Positions 45,863-55,552 are shown, counted from the stretch's first letter. The stretch is 56,456 bases of DNA from Hyphomicrobiales bacterium (GCA_021775555.1 JAJFHP010000030.1:1-56456); one strand, 5' to 3'. The notes: generated from the sequence alone by a model not told the origin. Translations and numbers: made by a program.

Positions 45863-46516
45863 TTAAATCCCCTGACCTTCAACATCGCGCGCGAGTTCCT
45901 TCTCGGATTGGTGCACGTCCTCAAGATAGGGATGCACCTTCAGCACGTGGCGAAAGGCCCTTAGGGCCGCCTTCTTATCCCCCAGTTCCTGCATGATAAG
46001 CCCAAGGCCCTGGATTGCCTTGTAGTGGGACGGGTCAAGAGCAAGCGCCTGACGCAAATTCTCCAGTGACTTGCCGAACTCCTTTTTCCCGAAGAGCACA
46101 ACGGCGCGCTTGTTCCACCCTTCCGAATATGCGGGAGCGATTTCAATTACCGAGTCGAGAATCTGCATGGCGACATCAAGGTCTTTGACCTCAATTAGCT
46201 TGTCCGCGCGGTCCATAAGGAGATCGACTGTATCGCTGCCGGAGCGCTGCCACAGTTTTTCGATGGCAGAAGTCACAATCTTGGCGCTCTCTGCATCTTT
46301 GGTCTCGCTCAGGCGCTGATACAGATCACCCAGAAGCTCCTTGCGGTCGGCGACAGCATCGGGCTCCTCCTTTGGCAGCAGCAAACGTTCAGGTATCTTT
46401 TGTGACTCTGCGGATTTTCCCGGCTCCCCATGTACGCTCACGGGGAGTACCAATGCCGTACCGCATACGAGGGCAAGCAATCCCCGTCTCAGGGTTCTGG
46501 TAAATGCAAAACTCAT
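45863..46516 (-). CDS. Exported TPR-repeat protein
   Basis: A 217-aa protein with a signal peptide (LLALVCGTALVLPVSVHG, cleavage near HGE) and at least three tetratricopeptide repeats between about residues 100 and 205 (AMQILDSVIEIAPAYSEGWN, KSLENLRQALALDPSHYKAI, AALRAFRHVLKVHPYLED). It probably acts as a periplasmic protein-protein scaffold; the partner is unknown. The ATG at 46516 is preferred over upstream in-frame starts because it places the basic residues immediately before the hydrophobic stretch. It converges with pyk (36 nt). Confidence 0.85.
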   Translation of the reverse strand: MSFAFTRTLRRGLLALVCGTALVLPVSVHGEPGKSAESQKIPERLLLPKEEPDAVADRKELLGDLYQRLSETKDAESAKIVTSAIEKLWQRSGSDTVDLLMDRADKLIEVKDLDVAMQILDSVIEIAPAYSEGWNKRAVVLFGKKEFGKSLENLRQALALDPSHYKAIQGLGLIMQELGDKKAALRAFRHVLKVHPYLEDVHQSEKELARDVEGQGI

Positions 46517-46626
46517 GTGTACGAGCATAGGACCAGGGAAGAACACAGGTCAAAGCAAAATAGCTTGAGCGCACGCCCTAGCCAGCTCAAGTCAAACTGA
46601 ATGTGAGGAAATTTGCGTGTAACCGC

Positions 46627-46752
46627 TTAGCCCTGACGGGCTTTAAAGCGACGGTTCGTCTTGTTGATGACGTAGAGGCGGCCGCGCCTGCGTACCACCT
46701 GATTGTTCCGGTGACGCTTGGCCAAAGACCTGAGTGAATTTCTGACTTTCAT
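46627..46752 (-). CDS. rpmJ: 50S ribosomal protein L36 (bL36), cysteine-free form
   Basis: A 41-aa basic protein read on the minus strand: [20 protein letters not shown] then [20 protein letters not shown] and G. The [14 protein letters not shown] ending is diagnostic for bL36. The zinc-binding cysteines of the classical form are absent, as in other alphaproteobacteria. It binds 23S rRNA. It lies alone between aapM and the TPR gene, with about 150 bp of upstream sequence that should carry its promoter. Confidence 0.95.
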   Translation of the reverse strand: MKVRNSLRSLAKRHRNNQVVRRRGRLYVINKTNRRFKARQG

Positions 46753-46898
46753 GGCCGTTGCCTCTTGATCCTAGTTTGAGCTTGCAAGCCGCTAACACCG
46801 TTGCCGCCGAAGCCGCCCGGAACATATGAAGGGCGACTCGGCTTGTCAACATCACACCGTATTGTGCGATCTCGAATTTAGCTCGGATTCAATAAACC

Positions 46899-48020
46899 CT
46901 AGTTCTTATGGCCTGTTTCCAGCTTGCCTTCCAGATACAGCGAGTAACGGGACATGGCGAAGCAGAATAGGAAGAAAAATACCGCGATGGAGATATAAAC
47001 CTCGCTCGACAGCCCGGCCCATTTTGAGTCCGCCAGCGAGGCGCGGCCCATGCCCAGTATATCGAGCAGACCGATGATAATAACCAGCGTTGTATCCTTG
47101 AAAAGGCCAATGAAGGTATTGACGATACCTGGAATGGAAATCTTCAGCGCCTGCGGCAGCACGATGAGCCGCATGGATTGCCAGTATTTCAGTCCCATGG
47201 AATCCGCAGCTTCATATTGCCCCCGTGGTATCGCTTGCAGGCCTCCACGGATCACTTCGGCCATATAACCCGATGAAAACAGCGTTACCATGATCAGCAC
47301 GCGCATCAGCAGATCAAAGCTCGTGCCGGGTGGAAGGAAATAGCTCAGCATTGTCGACGCTACGAATAGTAGGGTGATGAGCGGTACGCCGCGGATGAAC
47401 TCGATGAATGTGACGCAAATGATCCGCACAGCCGGCATATTGGAGGCGCGCCCCAGCGCAAGCACGATCCCAATTGGTAAGGAAAAGGTGATACCGGTCA
47501 CACCGACGATGACATTCAGAAGCATGCCGCCGAACTGATCTGTTGTCACCTGTGTCAGCCCCCCACCGCCAAGCAGCAGCCACGCGGCGACAAAAGGATA
47601 GGCCATTGAAAACAGCATGGCCTTACCGCGATATGGAAAGCCATCAAACAGCAATGGTCCGAGCGCCACGAATAAAAGTCCGAAAGCCAGAATCGGACGC
47701 CAGCGCTCAGGTTCCGGATAGAACCCGTAAATGAAAATTGTGAAGCGCTCCTGGATGAAGGCCCAGCAGGCTCCATCACCCAGTGCCTGACAGCCGGCAC
47801 GATCTGCGGCTTCGAACACCGCGTTGGAAAACATCCATTCGTACATCGGCGGGAGTACTAACCATAAGAACCAGACGGCAAGTATGGTCAGCGCGACATT
47901 GGTCCAGCTTGAAAGCAGATTCTTCCTGACCCAGTAGAAAATCCCTGACTCCAGAAGCGGAGGTGGCATATCGGGGATCTGTCCGATCGGGTAGCGTTGC
48001 GTTGTGCTTGTATCGCTCAT
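46899..48020 (-). CDS. aapM: General L-amino acid ABC transporter permease AapM
   Basis: A 373-aa inner-membrane protein. An N-terminal extension with two helices (residues 1-150) precedes the permease domain, with the amino-acid-type start GGMLLNVIVGVTGITFSLPIG and the EAA loop EVIRGGLQAIPRGQYEAADS followed by MGLKYWQSMRLIVLPQALKI. It pairs with AapQ to form the channel of the broad-range Aap system described in Rhizobium. It starts 19 nt after the aapQ stop. The next gene in the usual order, the ATPase aapP, is missing; rpmJ follows instead. Confidence 0.93.
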   Translation of the reverse strand: MSDTSTTQRYPIGQIPDMPPPLLESGIFYWVRKNLLSSWTNVALTILAVWFLWLVLPPMYEWMFSNAVFEAADRAGCQALGDGACWAFIQERFTIFIYGFYPEPERWRPILAFGLLFVALGPLLFDGFPYRGKAMLFSMAYPFVAAWLLLGGGGLTQVTTDQFGGMLLNVIVGVTGITFSLPIGIVLALGRASNMPAVRIICVTFIEFIRGVPLITLLFVASTMLSYFLPPGTSFDLLMRVLIMVTLFSSGYMAEVIRGGLQAIPRGQYEAADSMGLKYWQSMRLIVLPQALKISIPGIVNTFIGLFKDTTLVIIIGLLDILGMGRASLADSKWAGLSSEVYISIAVFFFLFCFAMSRYSLYLEGKLETGHKN

Positions 48021-48039
48021 TTTTTAAAGCTCCCCCCGC

Positions 48040-49254
48040 CTATCTTTCCACTAGCTTGATGCGCTTGTTGTACCAGTTCATGAACATGGAAATAGTAAGT
48101 GATACGGACAAATAGAATCCGATGACGATAATCATCGTCTCCATTTCCTTGCCGGTCTGCATCAAGGTGATGCCGCCAATCGTCGCGACGATATCCATGT
48201 AACCAATAGCGATCGCCAGTGATGAGTTCTTGGTCAGGTTTAGATACTGACTGGTCAAGGGTGGCACAATCACGCGCATCGCCTGAGGAATGATGACTTC
48301 ACTCAACGTCCGGCTGCGGCTCATGCCCACCGCTAGCGACGCTTCCCATTGTCCCTTGTTTATAGCCTCAATACCCGCGCGGACAATCTCGGCAATAAAA
48401 GCGGCTGTGTATATGGAGAGCGCCAGGGTCAGAGCCAAGAACTCAGGCCGGACGACAAATCCACCCTTGAAGTTGAATCCTTTGAGCTCTGGATGATTCC
48501 AGTCAAGAGGCGCACCCATCAGCAGATAGACCAGTAATGGCAGTCCGATGATCGCACCCAGGCTTATCAAGAAGACGGGAAGGTACTTGCCCGTTTCGTC
48601 CTGACGCTTCTTCGCCCACCGTTTGAATATGAAACACCCGACTATGGCGAGCACAAAAGCCCCGATAACGAAGCCAAACCCATCTTGCGGCAATGGTTGA
48701 GGCGCAAAAACGCCTCGATTTGTGAAGAATATTGTTTCTGCCAAATTCCCGCCATCCTGGGCGCCTCTGGGTGACGGCAGCGAATGCACGACGATGCCAT
48801 GAACAAGCAGAATCTGCAGCAGTACAGGTGTATTGCGGACGAATTCGACATAACAATAGACCATTTTGCTAATCAGCCAGTTGGGCGAAAGCCGCAACAC
48901 TCCTAGGACAAATCCGAGGACAGTAGCCACGATGATCCCGACGACAGCTACAGCAAGCGTGTTCAGCATCCCGACCAGACCGGCACGAAGATGAGTGCTC
49001 TTGGAACTGTACTCGATGAGAGACTGATTGATGTCGTAATGCGCCGGCTCGGCAAGAAAATCGAAGCTGAATGTCTTGCCGACCAACGCCAGGTTAGCGA
49101 TCACATTTGACGTGATATAGGCGATAAAGGCGAACAGAATCGATACTGTTAAAACTTGTAAAATTACACCGCGCGCTTCTTTGTCGTACCACAGCCGGGC
49201 GATGAAATTCCTCTGCCCGCTGTCCGATTGTGCAACTGTATTTACTGAAGCCAC
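48040..49254 (-). CDS. aapQ: General L-amino acid ABC transporter permease AapQ
   Basis: A 404-aa inner-membrane permease. It has the AapQ pattern of an N-terminal hydrophobic stretch (VLTVSILFAFIAYITSNVIA), a first permease segment ending in VEFVRNTPVLLQILL, a long central loop with an extra hydrophobic helix, and the C-terminal EAA loop EIVRAGIEAINKGQWEASLA followed by VGMSRSRTLSEVIIPQAMRV. It forms a heterodimer with AapM. The gene is separated from aapJ by 208 nt containing three stem-loops. Confidence 0.93.
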   Translation of the reverse strand: MASVNTVAQSDSGQRNFIARLWYDKEARGVILQVLTVSILFAFIAYITSNVIANLALVGKTFSFDFLAEPAHYDINQSLIEYSSKSTHLRAGLVGMLNTLAVAVVGIIVATVLGFVLGVLRLSPNWLISKMVYCYVEFVRNTPVLLQILLVHGIVVHSLPSPRGAQDGGNLAETIFFTNRGVFAPQPLPQDGFGFVIGAFVLAIVGCFIFKRWAKKRQDETGKYLPVFLISLGAIIGLPLLVYLLMGAPLDWNHPELKGFNFKGGFVVRPEFLALTLALSIYTAAFIAEIVRAGIEAINKGQWEASLAVGMSRSRTLSEVIIPQAMRVIVPPLTSQYLNLTKNSSLAIAIGYMDIVATIGGITLMQTGKEMETMIIVIGFYLSVSLTISMFMNWYNKRIKLVER

Positions 49255-49339
49255 GTTCCCACCCGCTTTCTTGAATTAGCGACGGAGCTCAATTCAGACT
49301 GATAAGAAGCAGTCCCCCCAAAATCCCCTGAGACCTGTA

Positions 49340-49427
49340 CTGAAACACTCGCTGTTTCAGATCATCAGCCCATCTTCGGGCTGCCAGTTCAAGGTTGCCG
49401 TGCCGGGCAGAAACTACCCGGCACGGC
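49340..49427. promoter_or_regulatory. Three tandem stem-loops between aapJ and aapQ
   Basis: An 11-bp perfect stem (GCCGTGCCGGG 49397-49407 with CCCGGCACGGC 49417-49427, 9-nt loop) is followed toward aapQ by AGCCC/GGGCT (49369-49384) and CTGAAAC/GTTTCAG (49340-49360). On the minus strand none has a following T-run. Such hairpins between a binding-protein gene and its permeases usually protect the upstream mRNA and lower permease expression; here that role is inferred. Confidence 0.7.
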
Positions 49428-49462
49428 GTATTCATGTGTTCAAACCACTAGAGTTGAACGGC

Positions 49463-50479
49463 CTACCGGAACGGAGGCGTGTATTGCAGACCACCATTGG
49501 TCCACAAAGCGTTCAAACCACGCTCCAGGCCAACCGGGGTGTTCTTGCCGATATTGCGCTCAAAAATCTCGCCATAGTTACCCACGGCCTTGATCGCTCT
49601 ATGAGCCCACTTCTTGTCGAGGCCAAGCATGCCACCGAGGTCACCTTCGGTGCCCAGAAGACGATTGATTTCAGGGTTATTGCCAGCCTTGGCACCCAGT
49701 TCATCAACGTTCTTTGACGTAATACCGAGCTCTTCGGCTGCCAACAGCGCGTTTTTGGTCCAGCGGATGATATCGCTCCACTGGTCATCGCCATGACGCG
49801 TGACGGGGCCAAGCGGCTCCTTGGAGATGATCTCAGGCAGGATCACCCAGTTTTCGGGATCCTTGAAGGTCGCACGCGTTGCGGCCAGGCCCGATGCGTC
49901 CGTGGTGTACACGTCGCAGCGTCCGGCAAGTATGTTCCTCCGGGATTCTTCGTTACCCTCGGTCGGAACCGGCTCATACTTGATCTTGTTGACGCGGAAG
50001 AAGTCAGCAAGGTTCAGTTCCGTCGTGGTGCCGGTCTGAATGCAGACAGAGGCGCCATCAAGATCCTTGGCGCTTTTGACGCCGAGCTTCTTGGGCACCA
50101 TGAAACCCTGGCCGTCATAATAGTTGACGCCCTGAAATGCGAGTTTCACATCCACGTCACGGACAAACGTCCATGTTGTATTCCGCCAAAGCACGTCGCC
50201 TTCCTTGGAATTCAGGATGGTAAAGCGGGTCTTGCCGGTTGCAGGCTTGTACTTGATCTTGCTGGCATCGCCCAGCACGGCAGCAGCTGTCGCCTTGCAA
50301 TAGTCAATATCATAGCCTTGGTACTTGCCATTTTTATCGACGGATGCAAATCCAACAAAACCTGAGTTCACGATGCAGTTAAGCTCACCACGAGCTTTTA
50401 CATCATCCAGAGTGCCGGCACTTACGGCCGTTGCACCCAATGCCAGAGCAGCTGTTGCTCCTAGCAAAATGCGTTTCAT
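49463..50479 (-). CDS. aapJ: General L-amino acid ABC transporter binding protein AapJ
   Basis: A 338-aa periplasmic receptor with a signal peptide (MKRILLGATAALALGATAVS, cut after SA) and the type 3 solute-binding fold: KARGELNCIVNSGFVGFASV, KFRFT-like region around 70, DLDGASVCIQTGTTTELNLA and AGRCDVYTTDASGLAATRA followed by VILPEIISKEPLGP. It binds a wide range of L-amino acids and delivers them to AapQM. The ATG at 50479 follows AGGGAGGAG. It is the first gene of aapJQM, with a 395-bp upstream region. Confidence 0.95.
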   Translation of the reverse strand: MKRILLGATAALALGATAVSAGTLDDVKARGELNCIVNSGFVGFASVDKNGKYQGYDIDYCKATAAAVLGDASKIKYKPATGKTRFTILNSKEGDVLWRNTTWTFVRDVDVKLAFQGVNYYDGQGFMVPKKLGVKSAKDLDGASVCIQTGTTTELNLADFFRVNKIKYEPVPTEGNEESRRNILAGRCDVYTTDASGLAATRATFKDPENWVILPEIISKEPLGPVTRHGDDQWSDIIRWTKNALLAAEELGITSKNVDELGAKAGNNPEINRLLGTEGDLGGMLGLDKKWAHRAIKAVGNYGEIFERNIGKNTPVGLERGLNALWTNGGLQYTPPFR

Positions 50480-50874
50480 GAGAAACTCCTCCCTTGAGAT
50501 GACACCTACTAACTAAAAAACTACTTGCGATCATGTCTCCATTTTTTGTTATCGGAGACCAACCTAGCAGCACAATAGACACATATTAATAGCCCGTGCA
50601 CTGCTCAGGAGTGACTTTCTGCGACACGAGGTTTTGAGTCAACAGCTTGTGTGCGCACAATTTGAGCAAATTTGTCATAGTTATTAGGCGATAAGAACGA
50701 GCGATGACATTCATCACCCCTTGGCCTGCGCCTTTTGGCCTGCTAGAGCCTTATCCGGTTTGATGTTTGGCCGGTGCGATGTGCTTCGCGGAGCGTGCTC
50801 AAAATTGAAGCTCCGAAGTGTTGAATTTTCACATACCCCTTCAGTGCCCCAACAACAGTAAGGATGACTCGATC
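50480..50874. other. 395-bp divergent intergenic region upstream of aapJ and the MMPL gene
   Basis: Promoters for both flanking genes are expected here. The only clear structure is an inverted repeat GTCTCC (50535-50540) / GGAGAC (50554-50559) with an A/T-rich 13-nt loop, lying in the probable 5' leader of aapJ. I see no convincing gene, RNA or repeat in the rest. Confidence 0.5.
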
Positions 50875-53166
50875 ATGACCGCTGGCTTCGGCCTTGAAAA
50901 ACTGGGATTGTTGACCGCCCGGTATCCACGCACGACGCTGCTGCTCATTGCCCTGAGTTTGCCAATCTTTCTGTTCTTTGCTGCGCGAATAGAATTCAAC
51001 AGCGACATTCGCGAGATCTTCCGTTCGGATTCGAAGGGTTTTGCAGTACTGGAAGACGTAACCCGTCAATATCCCGGTGCTGGCCGCGACATCCTCCTGG
51101 TTGTCGAGGGCGACAATATTTTCACAGCCAAGGCGCTCAACGCTCTTCGCGCCCTGCATCTCGATCTTGGCCTGGAGGACGAAGTAAAATACGTACTGTC
51201 GGTCTTCTCGGCACGCAAACCGCCCGATGCCCAGGGCAATTCGGAATCCATCTTTCCAACCGTAATTAACGCGCAGGCCGATATGGACGCGCTTCGAAAA
51301 AGCGTAACGGCACATCCACTGTCGGGGGGAAAACTGGTATCCAACGACGGCAAAATGGCCATGGTTGTAATCGCACTCACTGACAAGAAGCGCGGGGTTG
51401 GTGAACTCACCAAAATGCTGACGCTCATCAATAAGACGGCGAGTGATAGTTTTAAAGACACTGGGCTACGGTTTTCTCCCACCGGCCTCGCTGCCATGAA
51501 GGTAGAAATTATCGGTGCGCTCATTCGCGACCAGAGCCGCTTCGCGCTGGCCGGTCTCGTACTCGGTCTTGGCCTGTGCTGGTTCTTCTTTCGCCGCTGG
51601 GCCTATGTGGCGATGGCCGGTGTTCCCGCAACTGTCGCAGTGCTGTGGCTTTCGGGCGGCATGTCAATCGTCGGACAAGAAGTCAATGTTCTCACCAACA
51701 TTATCCCTGTGCTTGTGGTCGTGATCGTCTTCTCTGATGCCTTGCACCTGCTGTTTGGCGTACGCCACAATATTGCCGATGGAATGAAACTCGACGATGC
51801 CATTGCCCAATCTGTTCATGAGGTAGGCCCGGCATGTGTACTCACCTCCGTCACCACGACCCTGGCAATGCTTTCACTCACCCTGGTGCCGCACGAATTT
51901 ATCTCACGCTTCGGATTAACCGCGGCACTTGGAACGGCCATCGCCTATTGCGTGACCATTGCGCTGGTGCCAGCCATGTGCGCCCTGTTCCTGAAGCGAA
52001 CGCCGCGCAAGCGCGCCGCGGGAGAAGGCGAATACTGGTTTGGCCGCAAGGCCGGCGCCATCAGTGCAGCAACCGCACGGTTCATCTTGGCCGCTCCGCG
52101 CACCATTGCCGCGATCGGCGTTCTCGTCATGATCATAGCCGGTGCGCTCTACGCCCAGAACCAGCCGCGATACTCCTACCAGGAGAACCTGCCGAACGGG
52201 AACGCGCCATTCGCAGCCATCCAGAAGATTGATGCGTCACTTGGCGGCTCGAACTCCCTGAGGCTGATGATCCAGCTGCCCAAGACGGCCGAACTGCAAT
52301 CCGACAAAACTCTGGCTTTGATCGCAGACGCCCATGCTGTTCTGGCTTCGGAACCGCTCTTCGGTGCAATCACCTCTCTTCATAACCTGGAGCAGTGGAT
52401 GAAGGCCGGCAATGGAGACGGGGATGCTCGTGATGATATTTTCCGCTTCCTGGAAAAAGCAAAATCGCCTCTCAGTAGCAGCCTGTTCTCAAAAGAGCAT
52501 AATTCAGCGCTCCTGACGGCCCAGTTCCGAGCCATCGACTCGTTTGAACTGATCCCGATTCTCGACAGTCTCCAGCACAAGCTGGACAAGCTTCGCGCCG
52601 CAAATCCAGGCGTGGAATTTTTCATGACAGGCTTTACCCCGCTGTCCGCCAGAGCGAGCACGGAAATGATCGGCAAGCTGAACCAGTCACTGGCCATGGC
52701 CATTGGCGTCATCATCATCCTGATCGGTTTTGCCTTGCGCTCAATGACCTACGCGCTGGTGTCTATCCCGCCCAACCTGCTGCCCATCGCGGCGGGCGGG
52801 ACATTGCTCTATCTCAACAATTACGGATTGCAATTCACCTCCGTGGTGGCCTTCACAATCGCCTTCGGCATCGCGGTGGACAGCACCATTCATGTGCTCA
52901 ACCGGTACCGGTTGGAGCGCGAAAAGTCCGGCAATGCGGATGCGGCCATTACCAAGACCCTGGCGGAGATCGGCCCCGTACTGATCGTTGCCACTATCGT
53001 GCTCATTTCGGGCGTGGCGGTCACGATCATCTCCGAATTGCCGATGGTGCGGCTTTACGGCGAGATATCAACCGTGGTGCTGATCACCGCGCTCATTGGC
53101 GCGATGGTGTTCCTGCCAGCAATCCTCAGCGTGGTGGACAAGTGGCGGGTCAGGCGAAGCAAATAG
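50875..53166 (+). CDS. MMPL/RND-superfamily exporter
   Basis: A 763-aa inner-membrane protein of the MMPL type. It has a first transmembrane helix near 18-40 (YPRTTLLLIALSLPIFLFFA), a periplasmic loop, five clustered helices (about 215-380), and the same arrangement repeated in the second half (loop 430-600, helices 610-755). The motif NIIPVLVVVIVFSDALHLLFG in helix 4 region and FTIAFGIAVDSTIHVLNRYR in helix 10 carry the Asp residues of the proton relay. Relatives move lipids, hopanoids or sterols to the outer envelope. No membrane-fusion or outer-membrane partner is adjacent. The ATG at 50875 follows AAGGATGA. Confidence 0.88.
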   Translation: MTAGFGLEKLGLLTARYPRTTLLLIALSLPIFLFFAARIEFNSDIREIFRSDSKGFAVLEDVTRQYPGAGRDILLVVEGDNIFTAKALNALRALHLDLGLEDEVKYVLSVFSARKPPDAQGNSESIFPTVINAQADMDALRKSVTAHPLSGGKLVSNDGKMAMVVIALTDKKRGVGELTKMLTLINKTASDSFKDTGLRFSPTGLAAMKVEIIGALIRDQSRFALAGLVLGLGLCWFFFRRWAYVAMAGVPATVAVLWLSGGMSIVGQEVNVLTNIIPVLVVVIVFSDALHLLFGVRHNIADGMKLDDAIAQSVHEVGPACVLTSVTTTLAMLSLTLVPHEFISRFGLTAALGTAIAYCVTIALVPAMCALFLKRTPRKRAAGEGEYWFGRKAGAISAATARFILAAPRTIAAIGVLVMIIAGALYAQNQPRYSYQENLPNGNAPFAAIQKIDASLGGSNSLRLMIQLPKTAELQSDKTLALIADAHAVLASEPLFGAITSLHNLEQWMKAGNGDGDARDDIFRFLEKAKSPLSSSLFSKEHNSALLTAQFRAIDSFELIPILDSLQHKLDKLRAANPGVEFFMTGFTPLSARASTEMIGKLNQSLAMAIGVIIILIGFALRSMTYALVSIPPNLLPIAAGGTLLYLNNYGLQFTSVVAFTIAFGIAVDSTIHVLNRYRLEREKSGNADAAITKTLAEIGPVLIVATIVLISGVAVTIISELPMVRLYGEISTVVLITALIGAMVFLPAILSVVDKWRVRRSK

Positions 53167-53290
53167 AATTGCTGCGCCAATGACATGTACTCTTGATCGC
53201 ACATCAGCAATTCCTCCATCGAATGTAGACAAATCTGTAGAGGTCTGATCGAATGTTCTGAGTGTATGGCCCATGTAGGGTTGGGGGGAT

Positions 53291-55552
53291 ATGAGTAAGC
53301 GTGCAACCGGCATGCCGTCCAGGGCTTCAGCCGGGGGCATGGCTCGAAAGAACGTCGACGGCAAGTTTCGCGAACACGCGATAAATGCCGTCATAACACT
53401 TATTGCCGGGCTGGTGATTGGCGCTTTGCTGGTCACCTACGCCATATCCTTTACCGCAATCACATTCTCTGGTGAATTCGCTCCCTTGTTGCAGAGAGCC
53501 ATTGGTATTGGCCTGTTTGGTGCGGCGGCAATGGCCGCAATCACAGCCCTGACAGCATCCTATCCCGGGACGATAGGCGGACCACAGGACGTGGCGGCCG
53601 CTGTACTTGCAATTACCATTGCGTCGGCGGCGTCGTCACTTCCAGCCGACACATCTCCTGACCAGCTATATGCAACGGCGTACGCCACCCTTGCGATTGC
53701 CTCCTTCCTGACCGCAACAACATTCATATGCCTGGGATATTTCAAACTCGGAAACCTGGTGCGTTTCATTCCCTATCCCGTCATGGCGGGGTTTCTGGCC
53801 GCAACCGGATGGCTTCTTGTGAGAGGTTCATTCGGGCTCATGGCGAACCTGACCCTCGACTGGGGTAGCCTGCCCGCCATGCTTGAAGGCAATGCGATGG
53901 CTGTCTGGCTGCCCGGCGTATTTCTGGGATTAGTCCTCCTGATAAGTTCGTGGCGCACAAAACAGCCTGTCATCCTTCCCGGCCTGATCATCGGGTCGAT
54001 TGCGCTGTTTTATGCCGTACTCTCCGCAAGCGGCATCACGCCCTCTGAGGCCCAGGCCAGTGGCTGGCTGCTGGGCCCCTTTCCCGGGAAGGGATTTACG
54101 GGCAGCATCGACCCGTCCCTGATTTATAAAGCAAGTGTCGTCCCCTCGGTTCGGACGTTTGTTGAAATTGTCTCGGTCGTAATCCTCTGTGTTCTCGGCA
54201 TCCTGCTGAATGTCTCAGGAATCGAGACTGCGACCAAAAAAAACATAGATTTGAACCGCGACCTCATTTCCAGTGGACTGGCGAATCTCGTATCCAGTTT
54301 TGGTGGTGGGCTTATCGGTTACCAGCAGCTGAGCCTGACAGTCCTTGCAGATCGTTTCGGGGCCCACAATCGGATGGTCGGTCTTCTCGCGGCAGCTGTC
54401 TGTGCCTCAACCTTTTTCTTCGGCGCTGAAGTTCTCGCATTTTTTCCCAAGGCTGTTGTCGGTGGCATCGTCGCCTTTCTGGGTTTTGATCTGCTCTTTG
54501 GTTCGCTTCACCGGGAGTGGAACAAGCTGCCGCTCGTCGATTTTGTGATCATCTTGCTGATCTTCGCCGTAGCGACGACCGTCGGATTTCTTGAGGGGAT
54601 AGCGGTTGGTATCATCGCCGGGGCGATCATGTTCATCATCACCTATTCCAAGATAAACGTCGTTCGGCAGGAATATCTGGGCAGCGAATTCCGGAGCAAT
54701 GTTGATCGTACCCATGCTGAAGAACTCATCCTCGAGAAACATGGTGCCCGGACGGTGGTGCTGGAACTGCAGGGGTTCATCTTCTTCGGTACGGCAACCC
54801 AGATCTATGATTTGGTCAGGGGAAAAATCAGTCACACCGGACGTCAGAAGTTGATGCATGTGGTCATTGATTTCAGACGGGTGACCGGCCTGGATTCATC
54901 CGCTGTGCACAGCTTCATCAAGCTGGTCCAACTTATGCAGGAGAAGAAGATCGTTCTGGTTTTCACCGGATTGGGCGAGAGGCTTGCGCTCAGGTTCAGC
55001 GATAGCGAGATGAATTTTGAAACTATTCCATCATTCAAAGACCTGGATGGTGGCATCGAATGGTGTGAAGAAAGAACTCTTGAAGCCTCTTCCAAAAGCC
55101 CCCGAGCTACACGCACATCACTCCTGACCTATCTGGCCGAGGACATATTCACCAAGACCCAGGCAAAGGCCTTTTTGGAATATTTGGAAGAGCACACATA
55201 CAAGCCGGGCGATCACCTGTTAACCCAGGGCAGCGACTCCGACGATATCCTGTTTATCGAAAAGGGCCGCGTTACGGTCCAGCTTGAACTTGCCAACGGT
55301 CATAACGTCCGCTTGCGTTCCATGGGTCCGGGCACGGTTTTGGGCGAAGTTGGAAATTATCTCGGATTACCAAGGACCGCCTCGGTCGTCGCAGATGAGC
55401 CTTGCAGTGCGCGGCGCCTTACGCAAAAAACGCTTAAAAAGATAGAGCGCCAGCAGCCGGCCCTTACAGCGACCTACCACAAATTCATGGCCCGCCGGCT
55501 CTCCCAGAAGCTCGCGGACAGCAATCGAATGCTGGGGGCGGTTCTGCGCTAA
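53291..55552 (+). CDS. SulP anion transporter fused to STAS and cyclic-nucleotide-binding domains
   Basis: A 753-aa protein in three parts. Residues 30-455 are a SulP transporter core with about eleven to fourteen helices, including YPGTIGGPQD and KKNIDLNRDLISSGLANLVS. Residues 488-590 are a STAS domain (VIDFRRVTGLDSSAVHSFIK, with the switch serines 536/537). Residues 635-735 are a Crp-type cNMP-binding domain whose phosphate-binding cassette (LGEVGNYLGLPRTASVVA, Glu686 and Arg695) is intact. It probably transports sulfate, bicarbonate or another anion under control of cAMP or cGMP. The ATG at 53291 follows GGGGGGA. It lies 124 nt after the MMPL gene. Confidence 0.9.
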   Translation: MSKRATGMPSRASAGGMARKNVDGKFREHAINAVITLIAGLVIGALLVTYAISFTAITFSGEFAPLLQRAIGIGLFGAAAMAAITALTASYPGTIGGPQDVAAAVLAITIASAASSLPADTSPDQLYATAYATLAIASFLTATTFICLGYFKLGNLVRFIPYPVMAGFLAATGWLLVRGSFGLMANLTLDWGSLPAMLEGNAMAVWLPGVFLGLVLLISSWRTKQPVILPGLIIGSIALFYAVLSASGITPSEAQASGWLLGPFPGKGFTGSIDPSLIYKASVVPSVRTFVEIVSVVILCVLGILLNVSGIETATKKNIDLNRDLISSGLANLVSSFGGGLIGYQQLSLTVLADRFGAHNRMVGLLAAAVCASTFFFGAEVLAFFPKAVVGGIVAFLGFDLLFGSLHREWNKLPLVDFVIILLIFAVATTVGFLEGIAVGIIAGAIMFIITYSKINVVRQEYLGSEFRSNVDRTHAEELILEKHGARTVVLELQGFIFFGTATQIYDLVRGKISHTGRQKLMHVVIDFRRVTGLDSSAVHSFIKLVQLMQEKKIVLVFTGLGERLALRFSDSEMNFETIPSFKDLDGGIEWCEERTLEASSKSPRATRTSLLTYLAEDIFTKTQAKAFLEYLEEHTYKPGDHLLTQGSDSDDILFIEKGRVTVQLELANGHNVRLRSMGPGTVLGEVGNYLGLPRTASVVADEPCSARRLTQKTLKKIERQQPALTATYHKFMARRLSQKLADSNRMLGAVLR

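Noticed and set aside
50743-51315. 190-codon minus-strand frame overlapping the start of the MMPL gene
   Set aside because: Mostly antisense to the transporter; no motif, and the remaining part covers only the intergenic region.
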